Below, piece after piece: positions 5,582-13,699 of a stretch of DNA of 25,663 nucleotides. A program made the position numbers and the translations under genes. This DNA is from Candidatus Thorarchaeota archaeon (lineage in GTDB: Archaea; Asgardarchaeota; Thorarchaeia; Thorarchaeales; Thorarchaeaceae), in NCBI GenBank assembly GCA_019057595.1, contig DXJI01000034.1, forward strand, positions 1 to 25,663, given 5' to 3'. How positions within the stretch are numbered: position 1 is the stretch's first letter; each line of letters starts with the position of its first letter. The notes below the pieces were generated by a model. It ran no database searches. It was not told the DNA's origin and saw nothing but the letters and a program-made list of their open reading frames with translations.

Positions 5582-6217
5582 TCAATCACACGTCCTTGGA
5601 TGTCTGGGGTTTCTCACGATGTTTCCCCTTGGATTATCCTCACCGAAAATCTCCGCCTGAAACGACATAAACTCAGTCTCAGGGTCCTTCCACATGTCTA
5701 CTGGGAGGCCTGCTTTGTTACAGGTGTGTTCCAGAAACTCTTTGGTGTTCCATTTCCAGTCCACGGGAACCTGAGGTAGGAGTAGACCGCGAAACCCTCC
5801 TTTGCTAGCAATCAGTCCATCTCGCCCCACCTTGACTAAATCGAGGAGTTCTTCCGGTTTAGAGTATTTTATCTTCCTTGGTGGAGTCAAGACGCTCAAG
5901 TCCACAATTATTGAATCAAGTTCTCTCGGAGTGACTGACGGAAATCGTGGATCATTGACTGCAGAGTCCACAGCAGAGTCAATGGTTGCCTCCACGAGTG
6001 GGAATGACGGATATGGCCGACCGATACATCCTCTCAAGTTGACTTGTGTTTCTGAAACCGTGTTCAGCGTAACAAAAACACCTGACTTGTTTCGAAGATG
6101 CGTAGGAGTGTCGTCAGGAACCTCGATTTTCTGTCTGTTCTTGACAATGTCATCGACTGTCCTCCTAGCTAAATTGACAAGGAAGATACCATCTTCGTCA
6201 GAGAATGCATGAGTCAC
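5582..6217 (-). CDS. AMMECR1 family protein
   Basis: 211 residues from GTG 6217. The family core is clear: LRGCIGRPYPSFPLVEAT (about 64-81) with the invariant RGCIG, then DPRFPSVTPRELDSIIVDLSVL and a C-terminal region ending near the PVDWKWNTKEFLEHTCNKAGLP segment. AMMECR1 proteins are universal in archaea and occur in eukaryotes; a redox or RNA/nucleotide-related role has been suggested, but the biochemical activity is unsettled. It is fused to no partner here and shares an operon with nadC (zero-base spacing) behind its own promoter. Confidence 0.9.
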   Translation of the reverse strand: MTHAFSDEDGIFLVNLARRTVDDIVKNRQKIEVPDDTPTHLRNKSGVFVTLNTVSETQVNLRGCIGRPYPSFPLVEATIDSAVDSAVNDPRFPSVTPRELDSIIVDLSVLTPPRKIKYSKPEELLDLVKVGRDGLIASKGGFRGLLLPQVPVDWKWNTKEFLEHTCNKAGLPVDMWKDPETEFMSFQAEIFGEDNPRGNIVRNPRHPRTCD

Positions 6218-6251
6218 AACACATCAACTCTATCTTCTGTCCTCGTCTGTT

Positions 6252-6264
6252 GTTATTTATACTT
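6252..6264 (-). promoter_or_regulatory. TATA box for the AMMECR1-nadC operon
   Basis: On the minus strand AAGTATAAATAAC is a good archaeal TATA element between the dihydroorotase stop and the AMMECR1 GTG. With a start site about 25 bases downstream, the leader would be roughly 10-15 bases, so the operon is probably transcribed apart from the dihydroorotase gene. Confidence 0.6.
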
Positions 6265-6271
6265 GCACTGT

Positions 6272-7585
6272 TCAGGATTTCTGCACGGGGACCTCTCCTG
6301 CAAATCCCGGTCCTAGAACGAACTCTCCGTCCTTGAATACAACTTTTCCACCCACTATTGTTGTCACAACTCGGGCCAATACTCTTCTTCCCTCAAACGG
6401 GGTAATCTTTGCTTTCGAATAGAAATTACTGCCAGATATTGTCCCTTCCTGAATCCTAGCAAGCACAATGTCTGCATCATAGCCATGTGTGAGGATTCCC
6501 TTTGTTTCGAGCCCAAGGATTCTTGCAGGAGCAGAACCACAGACCCTCAAGTAGTCTATCCATGACATCCGTTTCTCAAAAACTTCAGTGAGCATCAGTG
6601 GGAGAACGGTCTCAAGACCAGGTATTCCAGAGGAAGCCTTCAGGAAAGGTGCAGTTTTTTCCCATTTCTTGTGTGGAGCATGATCTGTCGCTATACAATC
6701 GATAGCATAGTTTCTGGTCAGGTGTTCCCACAGCTTTCGGTTATCATGAGGTGATCTCAATGGTGGAAGCATCTTTGCTGCCCCATCATCGTTAGGGAAA
6801 TCTCCACCTGCAAGAAACAAGTGATGCGGAGTAACTTCCGCAGTCAAGGTGTGTTCTGCCCTGTTTTCATGGATAAGTCTAGCAGTGGCTGCACAGCTGA
6901 CATGACACACATGCAATCGCGCCTCGTACTCGATCTTAGCATCTATGAACGACTGGAGTGAGTTCACCTCACTCTCACAGCTGTGTGAGAAAAAGAACTC
7001 CTCAAGGTCCTTTGGAACAATGTTCGAAGCTGGAGAATCTGGGTGGAAAAGAAGTGGTATATCACTAGCTCTTGCCAGTTTCATACAGTCCCTGATTCTA
7101 TTCTTGTTGTAATTCGCTTCCTTGTCCAAGGGTGAATGGGGGTAGACCTTCAGCCCAAGAATATCACGAAGCATCTGAACATCGAAATATTCAATGTTAT
7201 GGGGAATACCAGCATAGAAACCGACATTGACATATCGTGATTCGAGTGCTCGAGCAATCTTTTCATCTAGAGTCTTTTTGTTCAACACAGGGGGACTTGA
7301 ATTTGGCATATCTACAACAGTAGTCACACCACCAGCTGCTGCAGCCATCGTACCAGTTTCATAGTCCTCTTTGTCTGTCTGCTTGAGGTCTCTGAGGTGC
7401 ACATGAATGTCAACCAGTCCGGGTAGGATATACAGTCCTCTACAATCAATGGATTCTCTGTGTTGAGGTTCTTCACGTTGTTTGTAGATTCCTTCTATCT
7501 TTCCAGCCTCTATAGCTACGGAACGTATGGTCTCTCTTCCATTTTCAACGAAAATACCATCTTTGAGGATTAGATCGACAGGCAT
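6272..7585 (-). CDS. pyrC: Dihydroorotase (class I type)
   Basis: 437 residues, an amidohydrolase-superfamily TIM barrel. It would interconvert carbamoyl-aspartate and dihydroorotate in pyrimidine synthesis. Metal ligands are visible: DIHVHLR at 59-65 (His61, His63), Lys146 in GLKVYPH (the lysine carbamylated in the binuclear centre), His181, CHVS at 227-230, and DHAPH at 301-305 with the catalytic Asp301. The substrate loop TTVVDMPNSSPP and the segment TPHHL are typical. A related allantoinase or hydantoinase is possible, but the MPNSSPP and TDHAPH context fits dihydroorotase best. No other pyr gene lies nearby. Confidence 0.88.
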   Translation of the reverse strand: MPVDLILKDGIFVENGRETIRSVAIEAGKIEGIYKQREEPQHRESIDCRGLYILPGLVDIHVHLRDLKQTDKEDYETGTMAAAAGGVTTVVDMPNSSPPVLNKKTLDEKIARALESRYVNVGFYAGIPHNIEYFDVQMLRDILGLKVYPHSPLDKEANYNKNRIRDCMKLARASDIPLLFHPDSPASNIVPKDLEEFFFSHSCESEVNSLQSFIDAKIEYEARLHVCHVSCAATARLIHENRAEHTLTAEVTPHHLFLAGGDFPNDDGAAKMLPPLRSPHDNRKLWEHLTRNYAIDCIATDHAPHKKWEKTAPFLKASSGIPGLETVLPLMLTEVFEKRMSWIDYLRVCGSAPARILGLETKGILTHGYDADIVLARIQEGTISGSNFYSKAKITPFEGRRVLARVVTTIVGGKVVFKDGEFVLGPGFAGEVPVQKS

Positions 7586-7636
7586 GGTTCATCAACAACG
7601 CCAGTAGAGTCAGCATAAAGCTGACGCTGAACGGTT

Positions 7637-8458
7637 TTACTCAGATGCATCCGGGACCTTAAACTTGTTTGCAACAAACCGAGCGAAGTCAGTTGCGCTA
7701 ATCATCCCGACCAATCTATTCTTTTCTCCCACAACAGGTAGAGTATTCAGGTTTGCATCGAGCATCTTTTCCGCTGCTTCAGCAATCGATTCATCGGGTG
7801 TCGTAAGAGGTGGCTGTTGACGCATTGCATCCACAACTCGAATCTGTCTCACTTGGTTTGCACGATGCTTGTCAGGGACCTCCACAGTAAACTTTGCCAT
7901 TGCAATTGCCACCATTTTCTCTGTGATCAGACCCAGTACGCGCCCACCATCAGTGACAGGCATTCCTGAAAAACCTGCGGCTAACATGTCTCCCCTGGCC
8001 TTCACAAGACGTGACACGGGATTGACTTGGAGAATGTTCTCAGTGGTCATGAGTTCCTTGACTTTAACATCTTTGAATTTCTTCACGAGTTCGGAAATCT
8101 GTACTTTGGTGATGACACCATGAAGTTTTCCATCCTTGTCAACAACTGGACAACCGCTCATTCCGCGCTCAACCATAAGCTTGGCAACGTCAATCACGTC
8201 ATCATCTGGATCAACAGTGATTACAGTATCAGTCATTGCGCTGGTCACATGGAGTCTCTTGATTGAAAGAGCCACTACTTTGCTGACACCCAATCTGTCT
8301 GCAATATCGGCATAGGTGAGGATTCCCTTGACTTCCCCATCATCAGATACAACTAATCTCTCTACATTCTTCTTCTCAAGCAGCTCGAGCGCATATGACA
8401 ACCTCTGGTCTTTATCGATAGTCACTGGCTCGACCATGATTTGGCTCACTTTCAACAC
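7637..8458 (-). CDS. Protein with four CBS domains (two Bateman modules)
   Basis: 273 residues made only of CBS repeats at about 1-55, 65-120, 130-180 and 210-268. Each shows the pattern 'hydrophobic-x-x-A-x-x-x-M/L ... G-x-L-P/C-V-V-D ... G-I-I-T'. Such proteins bind adenine nucleotides or S-adenosylmethionine and act as energy sensors, often on other proteins; the ligand cannot be read. The start is GTG 8458 (or the adjoining TTG), preceded by AGGAGACC at good spacing. It lies in the same direction and 61 bases from the second CBS gene, suggesting joint transcription. Confidence 0.85.
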   Translation of the reverse strand: MLKVSQIMVEPVTIDKDQRLSYALELLEKKNVERLVVSDDGEVKGILTYADIADRLGVSKVVALSIKRLHVTSAMTDTVITVDPDDDVIDVAKLMVERGMSGCPVVDKDGKLHGVITKVQISELVKKFKDVKVKELMTTENILQVNPVSRLVKARGDMLAAGFSGMPVTDGGRVLGLITEKMVAIAMAKFTVEVPDKHRANQVRQIRVVDAMRQQPPLTTPDESIAEAAEKMLDANLNTLPVVGEKNRLVGMISATDFARFVANKFKVPDASE

Positions 8459-8518
8459 AATGGTCTCCTGTTACTCTGTTTCAAACACAATACAGATTGG
8501 CTCGCAGCGTTTGACCAA

Positions 8519-9073
8519 CTAGCTACGACATGATTCACACAAGTATTCGCCGTCTTCTTCAATCAAGTCGGTCGAGTACTCACCGCAACTATCACATTCG
8601 CCACCATAGGTAATATCGTCTTCTTCCTCGACCTTTGCTCCCTCACTTCTCAAGCGTAAGGACTCAACCAGTATATCAATCAATTCTGGAGACCAACGTA
8701 ACAGGTCTCTGGATGTGATTATTCCCGCCAAGGAATTGTTCTTTAGAACGGCAACTCGACGAATGTTACTCTTAGCCATCACCCTCATTGCCTCAGTCAG
8801 TGCAGTACCAGGTTCGACATGGATTATTGGTGATGTCATAACTTCACGGGCGACTGTGTTCTGTGGCTCTCTCTTCTCTGTTACCACTCGTCTGACTATA
8901 TCTGATTCTGTGATTATTCCTAAGGGTCGATCTTGTTCAGTGATGATGATTGAACCAATATCCATCTTGTTCATTGACTCAGCCACCTCAAAGACTGTTG
9001 CATCAGGGGGCATTGTCACCACATTTACAGACATTATGTCTCTCACAAACATTGAATGAGAGGGGTCAGACAT
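8519..9073 (-). CDS. CBS-pair protein with C-terminal zinc ribbon
   Basis: 184 residues. Two CBS repeats span about 8-65 and 75-132. A short charged helix follows (132-155), then a compact zinc-binding tail with Cys160, Cys163, Cys179 and Cys182 (CDSC ... CESC). CBS plus zinc ribbon is a known archaeal combination; the ribbon may bind nucleic acid or a partner while the CBS pair senses a nucleotide. TGAGGT lies before ATG 9073 at a workable distance. The frame and start are secure; the ligand and target are unknown. Confidence 0.85.
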   Translation of the reverse strand: MSDPSHSMFVRDIMSVNVVTMPPDATVFEVAESMNKMDIGSIIITEQDRPLGIITESDIVRRVVTEKREPQNTVAREVMTSPIIHVEPGTALTEAMRVMAKSNIRRVAVLKNNSLAGIITSRDLLRWSPELIDILVESLRLRSEGAKVEEEDDITYGGECDSCGEYSTDLIEEDGEYLCESCRS

Positions 9074-9192
9074 TTTCGTTACCTCAATTCTATCAGAAGT
9101 TGGTCAGATGCTCAGCCTATCGGCAGAGTGTCTTCTCGAGCTGGACTGCTAATAGTTCGATTTTAAATGTGTCTGTATCATTGTTCATCAGA

Positions 9193-11211
9193 CTACTTCT
9201 TTGCGATTTCTCCTCCACCAGTAGCCAGTACTCTCATCATGTCTTCCTGCGGAATCTGACTTATTAGATCCCCTTTGTCCTCTGGAACAATTCTCTTGAG
9301 CTTTGAAATGATTTCCTTCACTAATTGCCCTTTCTTCAGTTTTCCTGGAATGACGCGAACATGATACTCTGTCTGTGCAGCAATCGCAGATGGTGGTCCA
9401 GACATTGGAATTGCATGTTCATCCTCAAGCAAGACACCCACTCCAAGCTCGACTGGCATTCTACGAATGTAGTTCTTCGTTCCATAGAGCATTACTGCTC
9501 CCGAGGGCAAATATTCACCTGAGGGCGGACTAAAACTGACTTGCTCAGGATTGACCCAGTATGCATCACCACCGGATAGGCCATCCTGCCACGCCCTTGA
9601 GAAAGTGACAGCAAATTGTGCAGCCTCTTTCAAGGTCTGCTCACTGGGAGGATCGTCAGGTACCTTGATTATTGTATATGGAGCACCATGTATTGCAGCA
9701 TGTAAGAAGACATCATTCGCTCCCATCTGCCTCTTTGCTAGATTCTCGTTACTCTTCACATCACGGCCCCCGAGAACCAAAAAACCATCTGATGAAATGA
9801 ACCACCGAAACTTCTCATACCACCGTTTCTTTCTCGCCTTAATTGGGGCTTTCTTAGCATCTGGTTCGGAAACCCTCACCTCTATCTTTTTCAGCTTCTC
9901 CTTTGTCTTCTCAATCTGTCTCTTTGCTCCATCGACCTTTGACTCAGACTTCTTTGCTTGGTCATAGGCAAGTGAAGCATTGTCCTGAGCAGACAATCGA
10001 ATGTCCAAAGTGACATCTGTACCGTTCAGTTTCACGATAATCTGGGCCTGAGAGGGAAGTATTCTCTGAATCAGTTGCGCAGAGGGTATCCCCTTCTTTC
10101 TCCCCTCATCAATTCTACTGATGATATCGTCCCATGGAAAACCACCTGATCTTGCATTCGTAACAGTTTCCAGAACTTCCTGAACATCTGAGAAGGATGA
10201 ATAGATCAACTCTCCATTGATCCTCAGTTTCTTTGCCTTAGAAATCAACTTCTCAATGCTCTCATCCTGTTTGTCAATAATCCTCTGTAACCTCTTCTGC
10301 TCCCTAGAGTGTGCTTCTTGTTGCTGAGAGTCTTCAAGTTCACTCTCTGAAACACCAAAGAACTCATCTATTGCCTGACTGAACCCATCAAAGGTTTCTG
10401 CTGGAAGTTCCTGGTACAGCTCAAACCGAAACGGTAGGAACGCAATGAATTGAGGTTCCTCATCTTCTGAAGGCTCATCGTCGAGTACTATATTGGGCTC
10501 ACTGATGCCTGTCTTTAGCTTCTCTACAAAACTCTGTAGACCGATTTCCAAGTCTGCAAGTGTCTGACCATCAATCTCTGGAACCATCACCTTTGGAGCG
10601 ACCTTGGAGAGGGCACATATTTCCTCACAGCTCAGGGAGTCCAAATTGAGTCGACTGGCCAAGGTTCTCACGATGTTTGCATTAGAATCCTGAATGATAC
10701 CTTCAATTGCTCCTTTCTCAAGTGTAAGAATATCAGCTCCTCTGGGTGGAGGAAACTCGTACAGTGCTTTTGGCATCACATCTCGATCTCGCATCTTTTT
10801 GTACTTCATTGCTACAAAGATGACATCCTCGGGGTCCAAGAGAAGCAGGTTTCCATTGCCAAACAGCTCTACAACCAGCTTGTACGAGCTCTCCTCATCT
10901 CCAACCTCAATGACTACAATTCGATCAAGCTCGTGCTGGGTCAAGGATATTATTCTCTTATCTTTGAGATACTTTCTCAACACTGAACAGAATTTTGGAG
11001 GAACTCTGGGAGCTTTTCGGACAAACTCTGTGAGATGAATTCTCTGACCAGGCTGGATGAGGAGTTGTGTCGTACCTCCACCTGGCTGATAAATCTTGAG
11101 CGCGAAGATGTTTCTATATTGATAGATATTCTTGATGAACGCCCCATCTGCAGCCTCACGTAGCTCTGGTAGAATGAGTCGAATGTCTACGTTGCTCATG
11201 GAGTTCTTCAT
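9193..11211 (-). CDS. rqcH: Ribosome quality control protein RqcH / NEMF / Rqc2 family (NFACT)
   Basis: 672 residues, full family length. The NFACT-N region is at about 5-180, with the D-R pair at 96-97 in ELDRIVVIEV matching the conserved Asp-Arg needed for tRNA binding in this family. A helix-hairpin-helix-like part and long charged coiled coils follow (about 290-335 and 415-448). The NFACT-R (DUF814) domain is at about 463-560, with the motif WYEKFRWFISSDGFLVLGGRD. The protein binds split 60S/50S subunits carrying peptidyl-tRNA and adds C-terminal tails to stalled chains. The start may be Met1 or Met5 (MSNVDIR); they are four codons apart. No neighbouring ribosome-rescue gene is present. 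Confidence 0.93.
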   Translation of the reverse strand: MKNSMSNVDIRLILPELREAADGAFIKNIYQYRNIFALKIYQPGGGTTQLLIQPGQRIHLTEFVRKAPRVPPKFCSVLRKYLKDKRIISLTQHELDRIVVIEVGDEESSYKLVVELFGNGNLLLLDPEDVIFVAMKYKKMRDRDVMPKALYEFPPPRGADILTLEKGAIEGIIQDSNANIVRTLASRLNLDSLSCEEICALSKVAPKVMVPEIDGQTLADLEIGLQSFVEKLKTGISEPNIVLDDEPSEDEEPQFIAFLPFRFELYQELPAETFDGFSQAIDEFFGVSESELEDSQQQEAHSREQKRLQRIIDKQDESIEKLISKAKKLRINGELIYSSFSDVQEVLETVTNARSGGFPWDDIISRIDEGRKKGIPSAQLIQRILPSQAQIIVKLNGTDVTLDIRLSAQDNASLAYDQAKKSESKVDGAKRQIEKTKEKLKKIEVRVSEPDAKKAPIKARKKRWYEKFRWFISSDGFLVLGGRDVKSNENLAKRQMGANDVFLHAAIHGAPYTIIKVPDDPPSEQTLKEAAQFAVTFSRAWQDGLSGGDAYWVNPEQVSFSPPSGEYLPSGAVMLYGTKNYIRRMPVELGVGVLLEDEHAIPMSGPPSAIAAQTEYHVRVIPGKLKKGQLVKEIISKLKRIVPEDKGDLISQIPQEDMMRVLATGGGEIAKK

Positions 11212-11286
11212 GTCTTCTCATCTCGCAAACAAACCGACATGATTATAACATCGTCGATTGAACCTGCCTCATTCAGGCTGTGATTC

Positions 11287-11634
11287 ATGATGGACATCAC
11301 CCCGCTTAAGAACCTCGCCAACAGAATGTTTGGACGATGGGCCGATACACCCAATGACCAACAGTACTATGTGAAGATCTTCATGGCACTGGTCTCTGCA
11401 ACCGTCTGCGGACTGGGAGGGCTGACATTTGCGGGTACGCGTGGAGTCCTTTTTGGTTTCCTCATGTATGTCCTAGCACTCTTTGTAATCCGTTACCTCT
11501 TAGATATCGAACTCGAAACATTGGGAGGAACCCAGAAGATGATCACAAATTCTCTTCCATCCTTCCTTATGCTATGGGTCGTACTCTGGACACTAATCTA
11601 CGCATTCGTTATTCCATCTGCTCTTCTCCCGTGA
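11287..11634 (+). CDS. EMC6/Rab5ip-like three-helix membrane protein
   Basis: 115 residues. Three hydrophobic helices lie at about 29-45, 50-68 and 91-112. The first two are joined by a short glycine-rich turn (GLGGLTFAGTRG), then comes the charged loop DIELETLGGTQK. This pattern (G-L-x-G-L-T in the first hairpin, LLWxVVWTLIY in the last helix) resembles archaeal relatives of EMC6, a core subunit of the eukaryotic ER membrane protein complex and part of the Oxa1-superfamily insertion machinery. The assignment is from pattern memory and no search was made. Expected site: cytoplasmic membrane, helping insertion of membrane proteins. It is divergent from rqcH with a short shared promoter region. 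Confidence 0.6.
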   Translation: MMDITPLKNLANRMFGRWADTPNDQQYYVKIFMALVSATVCGLGGLTFAGTRGVLFGFLMYVLALFVIRYLLDIELETLGGTQKMITNSLPSFLMLWVVLWTLIYAFVIPSALLP

Positions 11635-11678
11635 ATCTAGTTCCTGCAATTCCAGTATCTTTCAATTGAGAGATTCAC
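11631..11678. repeat. Inverted repeat after the EMC6-like gene
   Basis: GTGAATCT at 11631-11638 (overlapping the stop codon) and AGATTCAC at 11671-11678 are perfect inverted copies 32 bases apart. They could form a long-loop hairpin at the end of the transcript or be a chance match; no T-run follows directly. Confidence 0.3.
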
Positions 11679-11773
11679 AGATTATTCTAGACATCAGACT
11701 ATAGATGATTAGAAACTTGTATCATTCTCAATCGTGATTGACAAGATTGCGAATAGTACAAACAAGCAAACAA

Positions 11774-11810
11774 TCCTTAATAGCGCACTTTGAGAAGTAG
11801 CTTAGTGCGC
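11774..11810 (+). promoter_or_regulatory. Promoter and palindromic operator candidate of the Lrp gene
   Basis: The AT-rich element CCTTAATAG (11774-11782) is followed at once by the inverted repeat GCGCACT (11783-11789) ... AGTGCGC (11804-11810). A start site about 25 bases after the TATA-like box would fall inside the palindrome, which is where an autorepressing Lrp protein could block RNA polymerase. The rest of the 214-base gap (11635-11848) shows no gene. Confidence 0.45.
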
Positions 11811-11848
11811 AAGAAACCCCTCCAGACGGGACTGGTGGCTTCTAAACT

Positions 11849-12319
11849 ATGGACCAACTAGACAGAAACCTACTTCGTATACTGCAAAAGGACGCAAAGA
11901 CGCCTTTTACGAAAATCGCAAAGGAGCTCGAACAACCAGACACAACCATTCATTTCAGAGCAAAGAGACTCAAGGATACTAACACTGTGACTCGTTTCTG
12001 TGCACTAGTACGTCCAGAGGCTCTGGGATACTCTACAGCAGCTATTCTGCGAATAGAGATTGGAGGTCACATAGTTCCAGATATCAGTAAGGGAAGGGCT
12101 CGCACTTTTGCAGACGAACTTGCCAAGGAAGAGCACTATCTATGGGTAGCTGTTGAAGATGAACCCATGGTTGTCCATGCGCTGATGATGGGTATGGACG
12201 AAGAAGACATTCGGAAAAAGACGGAAACCCTTCGGAAATCTCCTGATATAATGAACGTGACCATGACCCCTGTCAACTCCATTGCTAAGGGCTGGGAGAT
12301 TAGCGGAAACCCTGAGTGA
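11849..12319 (+). CDS. Lrp/AsnC family transcriptional regulator
   Basis: 156 residues. The N-terminal winged helix-turn-helix (about 1-50) begins with the family hallmark LDRNLLRILQKDAKTPFTKIAKEL and the recognition helix TTIHFRAKRL. A RAM/AsnC ligand-binding and oligomer domain (about 60-145) follows, with VTRF near the hinge. These proteins form dimers and octamers and often sense amino acids. The closest type cannot be set. Its TGA stop is one base from the ATG of the KaiC-like gene, so the pair is surely co-translated. A palindrome at its promoter suggests self-control. Confidence 0.88.
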   Translation: MDQLDRNLLRILQKDAKTPFTKIAKELEQPDTTIHFRAKRLKDTNTVTRFCALVRPEALGYSTAAILRIEIGGHIVPDISKGRARTFADELAKEEHYLWVAVEDEPMVVHALMMGMDEEDIRKKTETLRKSPDIMNVTMTPVNSIAKGWEISGNPE

Positions 12320-12320
12320 G

Positions 12321-13067
12321 ATGAAACCAATGACTCGCACCAAGACCGGAATCAAGGGTTTTGATACCCTCATTAGTGGAGGACTCCTTGAGGGTAGTAC
12401 AGTATTGATTTCAGGAAAGACCGGGTCAGGAAAGACCATTTTCGGTCTACAGTTTCTATACAATGGTTGCACCAAGTACAATGAGCCAGGAATCTTTGTC
12501 ACTCTTGAAACCCGTCCAAATGAGCTGAGATCAGAAGCTTTGCAGTTTGGTTGGAATCTTCGGGAGCTGGAGGAAAAAGGCTCATTCACAATCATTGATG
12601 CTGCTTCTGGCAAGGCACAACTCCCCACATCAGAGAGATACGCACTCCGTCGTGGTTTTGACATGACGACTCTGGCCGAAGAGATTTATCGTGCCATTGA
12701 TGAAACAAAAGCAAAACGGCTCGTGATTGACTGTATATCTGGACTAGGAATAGGATTGAATGAACCCTCCCAGATCAGGAACGAACTCTTCAGAATCAGT
12801 GCTCTATTACAGGAGTTGAAAGTCACTTCCCTTATGATCGGTGAGATAGTAGATCCAGAATCTCAGAGCAGAGCCGGAGTGGAACAGTTTGTCACACAGG
12901 GTCTAGTCACACTAAACCTCTGTGAGGTGAACGGGACGCTCAAGCGAGACCTGTTAATCTGGAAAATGAAACAGACATCACACAGTCTGAAGTCGCATCC
13001 CTTTACAATTGGAAAGTCTGGCATCGAGCTTACAGCTAAGAAGAAGACCACAAAGAAACGTTCCTAG
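12321..13067 (+). CDS. KaiC-like RecA-superfamily ATPase
   Basis: 248 residues from ATG 12321, which follows GAGTGAG and lies one base after the Lrp stop. The open frame extends to 12282 inside the Lrp gene, but the later start is preferred. A single RecA core is present: Walker A GKTGSGKT at 32-39, the likely catalytic Glu63 in TLETRPNE, and Walker B RLVID at 133-137. The short basic tail KKKTTKKRS ends the protein. Single-domain KaiC-like (RadA-related) ATPases are common in archaea and are thought to control signalling or transcription, for example together with regulators. It lacks RadA DNA-binding features. Convergent overlap of stop codons with the next gene is noted. Confidence 0.82.
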   Translation: MKPMTRTKTGIKGFDTLISGGLLEGSTVLISGKTGSGKTIFGLQFLYNGCTKYNEPGIFVTLETRPNELRSEALQFGWNLRELEEKGSFTIIDAASGKAQLPTSERYALRRGFDMTTLAEEIYRAIDETKAKRLVIDCISGLGIGLNEPSQIRNELFRISALLQELKVTSLMIGEIVDPESQSRAGVEQFVTQGLVTLNLCEVNGTLKRDLLIWKMKQTSHSLKSHPFTIGKSGIELTAKKKTTKKRS

Positions 13068-13546
13068 AATAGTGCCAATAGCTGCACGATAAGATAGCCC
13101 ACGAAGAGTATTGGTATCAGTGGTGGTGTGTTCTCTTTACTTCTGTTTCTCCAATAGAGATATCCTCCGAGCAGCATCACAGCCAGTTGTGCACCCAGTC
13201 CAAGGATTGCCTCAAGATAAGGCAGACTCCAATCTCCAAATTCTATTCCCGGACTAAGCAGTGCAATAGTAAACAGGACCTTGACATCTGCTCCGCCAAT
13301 CGAACCCAATCTAAACAGAATGAAAGTCAATGGGATTACCAGAATCAGGGCGGTTAGATGCAACACGGAGTAGTGTAGGAAATGGCCTGTTAGGAGTGAG
13401 ATGATGCCTCCCACTATGAGACCAGCAAGGATGATTTCATTTTTCACCATACGGTCACGGACATCAAGAACTGAATAGACGACTAGGAGCGAGAGAATTG
13501 TGAGGAATGCCATTATTTCCATCACTGACAATGTAAGAACCATCAA
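13064..13546 (-). CDS. A24-type prepilin peptidase-like membrane protease (short form)
   Basis: 160 residues, with about five to six hydrophobic helices. The two aspartates of the A24 family are present: Asp28 in the cytosolic loop LDVRDRMVKNEI and Asp87 in GGADVK (the GxGD-type motif). Such enzymes trim the leader of archaellins, pilins and sugar-binding proteins. It is shorter than bacterial PilD because it lacks the N-methylation domain, as in TadV and archaeal PibD/EppA types. No pilin or archaellum gene lies in the window. Its stop shares the palindromic CTAG with the stop of the KaiC-like gene. Confidence 0.75.
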   Translation of the reverse strand: MMVLTLSVMEIMAFLTILSLLVVYSVLDVRDRMVKNEIILAGLIVGGIISLLTGHFLHYSVLHLTALILVIPLTFILFRLGSIGGADVKVLFTIALLSPGIEFGDWSLPYLEAILGLGAQLAVMLLGGYLYWRNRSKENTPPLIPILFVGYLIVQLLALF

Positions 13547-13699
13547 CAGGACACTCCTACTGCTTCATCAACTACCTCCCGTATATAGTCATAGCTTTTC
13601 GTCTTGATAGCAACACAGATTAAGCAGCTATTGATTTCCGCGGCCTGTGATTGGGACGAACTATCGTACCTCTCATATTCACGGTTCAGAAGTGATCAA

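Noticed and set aside
12140..12664. Minus-strand open frame of 174 residues across the Lrp/KaiC-like junction
   Set aside because: Both overlapped plus-strand genes have clear motifs and linked starts; this frame has no recognisable features.
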